Source: Olleya sediminilitoris
GTDB lineage: Bacteria; Bacteroidota; Bacteroidia; Flavobacteriales; Flavobacteriaceae
Reading direction: 5' to 3'
DNA: 38,193 bases
NCBI RefSeq assembly: GCF_016785945.1
Contig: NZ_JAEMEF010000019.1
Coordinates: forward strand, 1 to 38,193
Made by a program: the position numbers and the translations under genes. This document shows, in pieces, positions 35,948-38,193 of this stretch (within the stretch, counting starts at the first letter, position 1; each line of letters starts with the position of its first letter). Below the pieces are notes generated by a model. That model saw nothing but the letters and a program-made list of their open reading frames with translations, was not told the origin of the DNA and ran no database searches.

Positions 35948-35976
35948 TTGTTAAAAGCTTCGATTAATTAAATTTA
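35948..35976 (+). promoter_or_regulatory. Possible pepE promoter
   Basis: TTG at 35948-35950, 18 bases, TAAATTTA at 35969-35976, which differs from TAnnTTTG in its last base. It lies 15 bases before the ATG. Confidence 0.35.
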
Positions 35977-35990
35977 CAAAAACTATTTTT

Positions 35991-36698
35991 ATGAAGCAAT
36001 TACTAATTGCAAGTACCTCTACCCTTCATTCAGGATCATATTTAGACTACTTAATGGAGGACTTAAAAATTCATTTTAAAAATATAAATGAAATTGTTTT
36101 TATACCCTATGCAAGACCAGGAGGCATCTCTCATGATGCTTATACAAAAAAAGCAAATGAAGCTTTTAATACCATAGGAATTACTGTAAAAGGGTTACAT
36201 CAATTTGAAAATCCAATTGAAGCTATTAAAAATGCTAAAGGGATTTTTACAGGAGGCGGAAACACTTTTGTATTGGTTAATGCTTTATATAAACATAATT
36301 TATTAAATACCTTAACTAGTATTATTAATGATGGTATACCGTATTTAGGGACAAGTGCAGGAAGTAATATTTGTGGCCTAACCATGCGCACTACTAATGA
36401 CATGCCTATTGTTTATCCTCCTAATTTTAAAACTTTAGGATGTGTGCCTTTTAATATAAATCCACATTATTTAGATCCTGACACCAATAGTAAACATATG
36501 GGTGAAACTAGAGAAACGCGTATAAAGGAGTTTCATAAATTTAATACTCAACCTGTTGTTGGTTTGCGTGAAGGTAGTTGGTTAGAAGTTAAAGGCGCTT
36601 CAATACAATTAAAAGGAACGCTAAATGCTAGAATTTTTGAATATGAAAAAGAACCTTATGAAGTAGAAACTGGTATTTTTTTAAACGAATTAAAATAA
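35991..36698 (+). CDS. pepE: Dipeptidase E (alpha-aspartyl dipeptidase)
   Basis: 235 aa, normal length. A class-I-glutamine-amidotransferase-like serine peptidase (S51) that cuts N-terminal Asp dipeptides in the cytoplasm. The nucleophile elbow is GTSAGSN with Ser122; Asp137 and His159 (NPHYLDPD) complete the triad. These are each offset by two from Salmonella PepE S120/D135/H157. The family's GGGNTF motif at about 88-93 is also present. A single gene by spacing. Confidence 0.95.
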   Translation: MKQLLIASTSTLHSGSYLDYLMEDLKIHFKNINEIVFIPYARPGGISHDAYTKKANEAFNTIGITVKGLHQFENPIEAIKNAKGIFTGGGNTFVLVNALYKHNLLNTLTSIINDGIPYLGTSAGSNICGLTMRTTNDMPIVYPPNFKTLGCVPFNINPHYLDPDTNSKHMGETRETRIKEFHKFNTQPVVGLREGSWLEVKGASIQLKGTLNARIFEYEKEPYEVETGIFLNELK

Positions 36699-36800
36699 AA
36701 CTCTAAAAATTAACCGTTTACTATTTTAATTTAAATTCATCCCTCTTTTGACAATACTTACACTTCCTACACTTTTCAAAATTTAACTTTAACCCACAAA

Positions 36801-36829
36801 AAAAGCTTCATCGTTATGATGAAGCTTTT
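36801..36829. terminator. Terminator downstream of tRNA-Gly
   Basis: GCTTCATC (36805-36812) pairs with GATGAAGC (36818-36825), flanked by A and T runs. On the minus strand it ends the tRNA transcript two bases after the tRNA. It may also serve pepE on the plus strand. Confidence 0.88.
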
Positions 36830-36830
36830 G

Positions 36831-36903
36831 AGCGAGAGACCAGGTTCGAACTGGCGACATTCAGCTTGGAAGGCTGACGCTCTACCAACTGAGCTACTCT
36901 CGC
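36831..36903 (-). tRNA. tRNA-Gly (anticodon TCC)
   Basis: 73 bases, full cloverleaf on the minus strand. Acceptor GCGAGAG pairs with CTCTCGC. The D arm is GCTC/GAGC and the anticodon stem TCAGC/GCTGA with loop CTTCCAA (anticodon TCC, reading GGA). The T arm holds TTCGAAC. The discriminator base is T and CCA is not encoded. Confidence 0.96.
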
Positions 36904-37073
36904 ATTTCCGTGGGCAAAAATAGTAATTATTTACAATCTACAACTATAAAACAGAAATTTTATTTCTCTTTTAATCGATTATTTTAACACTTTATCGATA
37001 ACCAAAACCTAACCACCTGTTACAACGTAAATTATATTAAATCCATATTATTTTAGAGAAAATTCCCCTTATT

Positions 37074-38193
37074 ATGAAAAAATTATTATTAATATTAACT
37101 ATCCTACTGACTACCAATTTAATGGGACAGGTTAAGATAGGAGACAATCCTCAGACCATTGATCAAAATTCTTTACTAGAATTAGAAAGTGCTGATAAAG
37201 TTTTAGTAGTTACTAGAATTTCTAACGCTGAAATGATTGCCTTATCCCCTTTAAATGGTGCCATTATTTATAACACAGACGAAAACTGCTTGTTTCAATA
37301 CAATAATTCTACATGGACAAGTTTATGTGTTGATGTTATGGCAAATGAAACCATAACTGCTTTAATGGATAATAATGATGGTACGATTAGTTATACAAGT
37401 GAAGATGGTTCGGTTACAACAATTATTAAATCAGCATTAACGGATAATGGAGATGACACTTATACATTTAATAATGGTAACGGAAACCCTATTACTTTGG
37501 ATGTCTCTGCATTAGAAACATTAACAACTTTAGTTGACAATGCTAATGGTACATTTACTTATACCTCTGAAAATGGTACTACAACAATAATAGATACAAA
37601 TAGTGCGGAAACACTAACAACAATAGCCTTTAATGCTGACAACACTAATATAGATTATACTGACGAAGATGGTGTAGTGACTCAATTAGATTTATCTAAC
37701 ATTGTTGATAATCTAGAATCTATAACAACTATCATTGATAATAACGATGGCACTTTTACTTATACTGACGAAGAAGGAGTAACAACAACCCTTGATGTTG
37801 CTAACATGGAATCTCTAACTTCTGTTGCTTTAAACATCGACAACACTAACATCGATTATATTGATGAAGATGGTGTTGTAAGCCAATTAAATTTATCAGC
37901 TATCGTTGCTAACTTAGAAGCCTTAACAACTATTGTTGACAACAACAACGGAACGTTCACCTATACCGACGAAGATGGTCAAACGACTATTATTGATGTT
38001 TCAAATCTAGAAACTTTAACTTCTATTGCCTTAAATTCGGATAATACCAACATAGATTATACAGACGAAGATGGTATTATAACTCAATTAGACTTATCTG
38101 CTATCGTTGCTAACTTAGAAGCATTAACAACTATTGTTGACAATAATGATGGAACTTTCACTTACACTGATGAAGATGGTCAAACGACTATTA
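37074..38193 (+). CDS. Repeat-rich exported protein, truncated by window end
   Basis: 373 codons visible, open at the window end. Signal peptide ends at ...NLMGQ (about residue 19). The head (VKIGDNPQTIDQNSLLELES, then NGAIIYNTDENCLFQYNNSTW, about 20-82) is a motif common at the start of large Bacteroidota surface proteins. From residue 149 a tandem array of alternating 31- and 36-residue units runs to the edge. The whole would be a large acidic Thr/Asp/Asn-rich protein, possibly an adhesin or type IX secretion cargo; the C-terminal sorting domain would lie outside. Confidence 0.85.
   Translation, partial: MKKLLLILTILLTTNLMGQVKIGDNPQTIDQNSLLELESADKVLVVTRISNAEMIALSPLNGAIIYNTDENCLFQYNNSTWTSLCVDVMANETITALMDNNDGTISYTSEDGSVTTIIKSALTDNGDDTYTFNNGNGNPITLDVSALETLTTLVDNANGTFTYTSENGTTTIIDTNSAETLTTIAFNADNTNIDYTDEDGVVTQLDLSNIVDNLESITTIIDNNDGTFTYTDEEGVTTTLDVANMESLTSVALNIDNTNIDYIDEDGVVSQLNLSAIVANLEALTTIVDNNNGTFTYTDEDGQTTIIDVSNLETLTSIALNSDNTNIDYTDEDGIITQLDLSAIVANLEALTTIVDNNDGTFTYTDEDGQTTI
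37518..38193 (+). repeat. Coding tandem repeat, 201-base period
   Basis: Alternating units: A, 31 residues, like LTTIVDNNDGTFTYTDEDGQ; B, 36 residues, like LTSIALNSDNTNIDYTDEDG. One A+B pair is 67 aa or 201 bases. For example AACTTAGAAG at 37911 recurs as AACTTAGAAGC at 38112. Three full pairs and part of a fourth are visible. Sequence similarity rises toward the window edge, suggesting recent duplication. Confidence 0.88.

Noticed and set aside
36713-36721. TTAACCGTT as a further ECF site
   Set aside because: Two mismatches to the -35 half, no -10 half at the right distance, and no gene follows on that strand for over 350 bases.

Overview
The window comes from the chromosome of a low-GC member of the Bacteroidota, almost certainly a Flavobacteriaceae-type marine or environmental bacterium. 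The evidence is the AT-rich base composition, promoters with the Bacteroidota -7 box TAnnTTTG, and a family-typical gene set: Porin_10-type porin, DUF5522, DUF4136, DUF6702, DUF4412, CarboxypepD_reg-like proteins, a Bacteroidota-style LysRS with a C-terminal extension, and many lipoproteins. The genus cannot be fixed from the sequence. No prophage, insertion sequence, integrase, rRNA or CRISPR array is visible.

Layout. 1-5.3 kb: porin (-), RNase HII (+) and a large beta-propeller-like lipoprotein (+). 5.3-13.4 kb: an accessory regulatory region with a small lipoprotein, an exported TPR-CHAT protease-like protein, an ECF sigma factor with a membrane-spanning TPR partner (anti-sigma candidate), and several small exported proteins including a collagen-like lipoprotein. 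13.4-19 kb: nucleoid-associated protein, a secreted unknown protein, LipB, a previously uncalled 52-aa YqaE/Pmp3 protein and LysRS. 19-22 kb: membrane proteins (GDYXXLXY, DUF2157, YiaA/B) and two small genes missed by a 60-aa cutoff. 22-24.7 kb: an unknown helical protein and two small secreted proteins. 24.7-28.1 kb: a four-gene minus operon (HExxH protein, ACC-deaminase-like enzyme, LysM glucosaminidase, HemL). 28.1-31.3 kb: DUF5522, urocanate hydratase, DUF4136 lipoprotein and a cytoplasmic-type SNase. 31.3-36 kb: a minus operon with an M1 metallopeptidase, DUF6702 and two tandem carboxypeptidase-regulatory-like proteins. 36-38.2 kb: PepE, tRNA-Gly(TCC), and the start of a repeat-rich exported protein that runs off the window.

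The main discovery candidate is a compact ECF sigma regulon at 5.3-13.4 kb. The bipartite site TTAACCTTT-N13-ATTAATA (or TTAACCTTC once) precedes the lipoprotein-CHAT pair (5310), the secreted three-gene operon (10239), a 114-aa unknown gene (12239) and the collagen-like lipoprotein (12704), with exactly the same spacing each time. The same -35 half also lies just upstream of the sigma gene itself. The sigma/anti-sigma operon and the CHAT gene are convergent and share a single TTAA as both stop codons. By predicted topology, the CHAT catalytic domain and the TPR part of the anti-sigma candidate both lie in the periplasm. This suggests, as inference only, that the CHAT protein may control sigma release by proteolysis.
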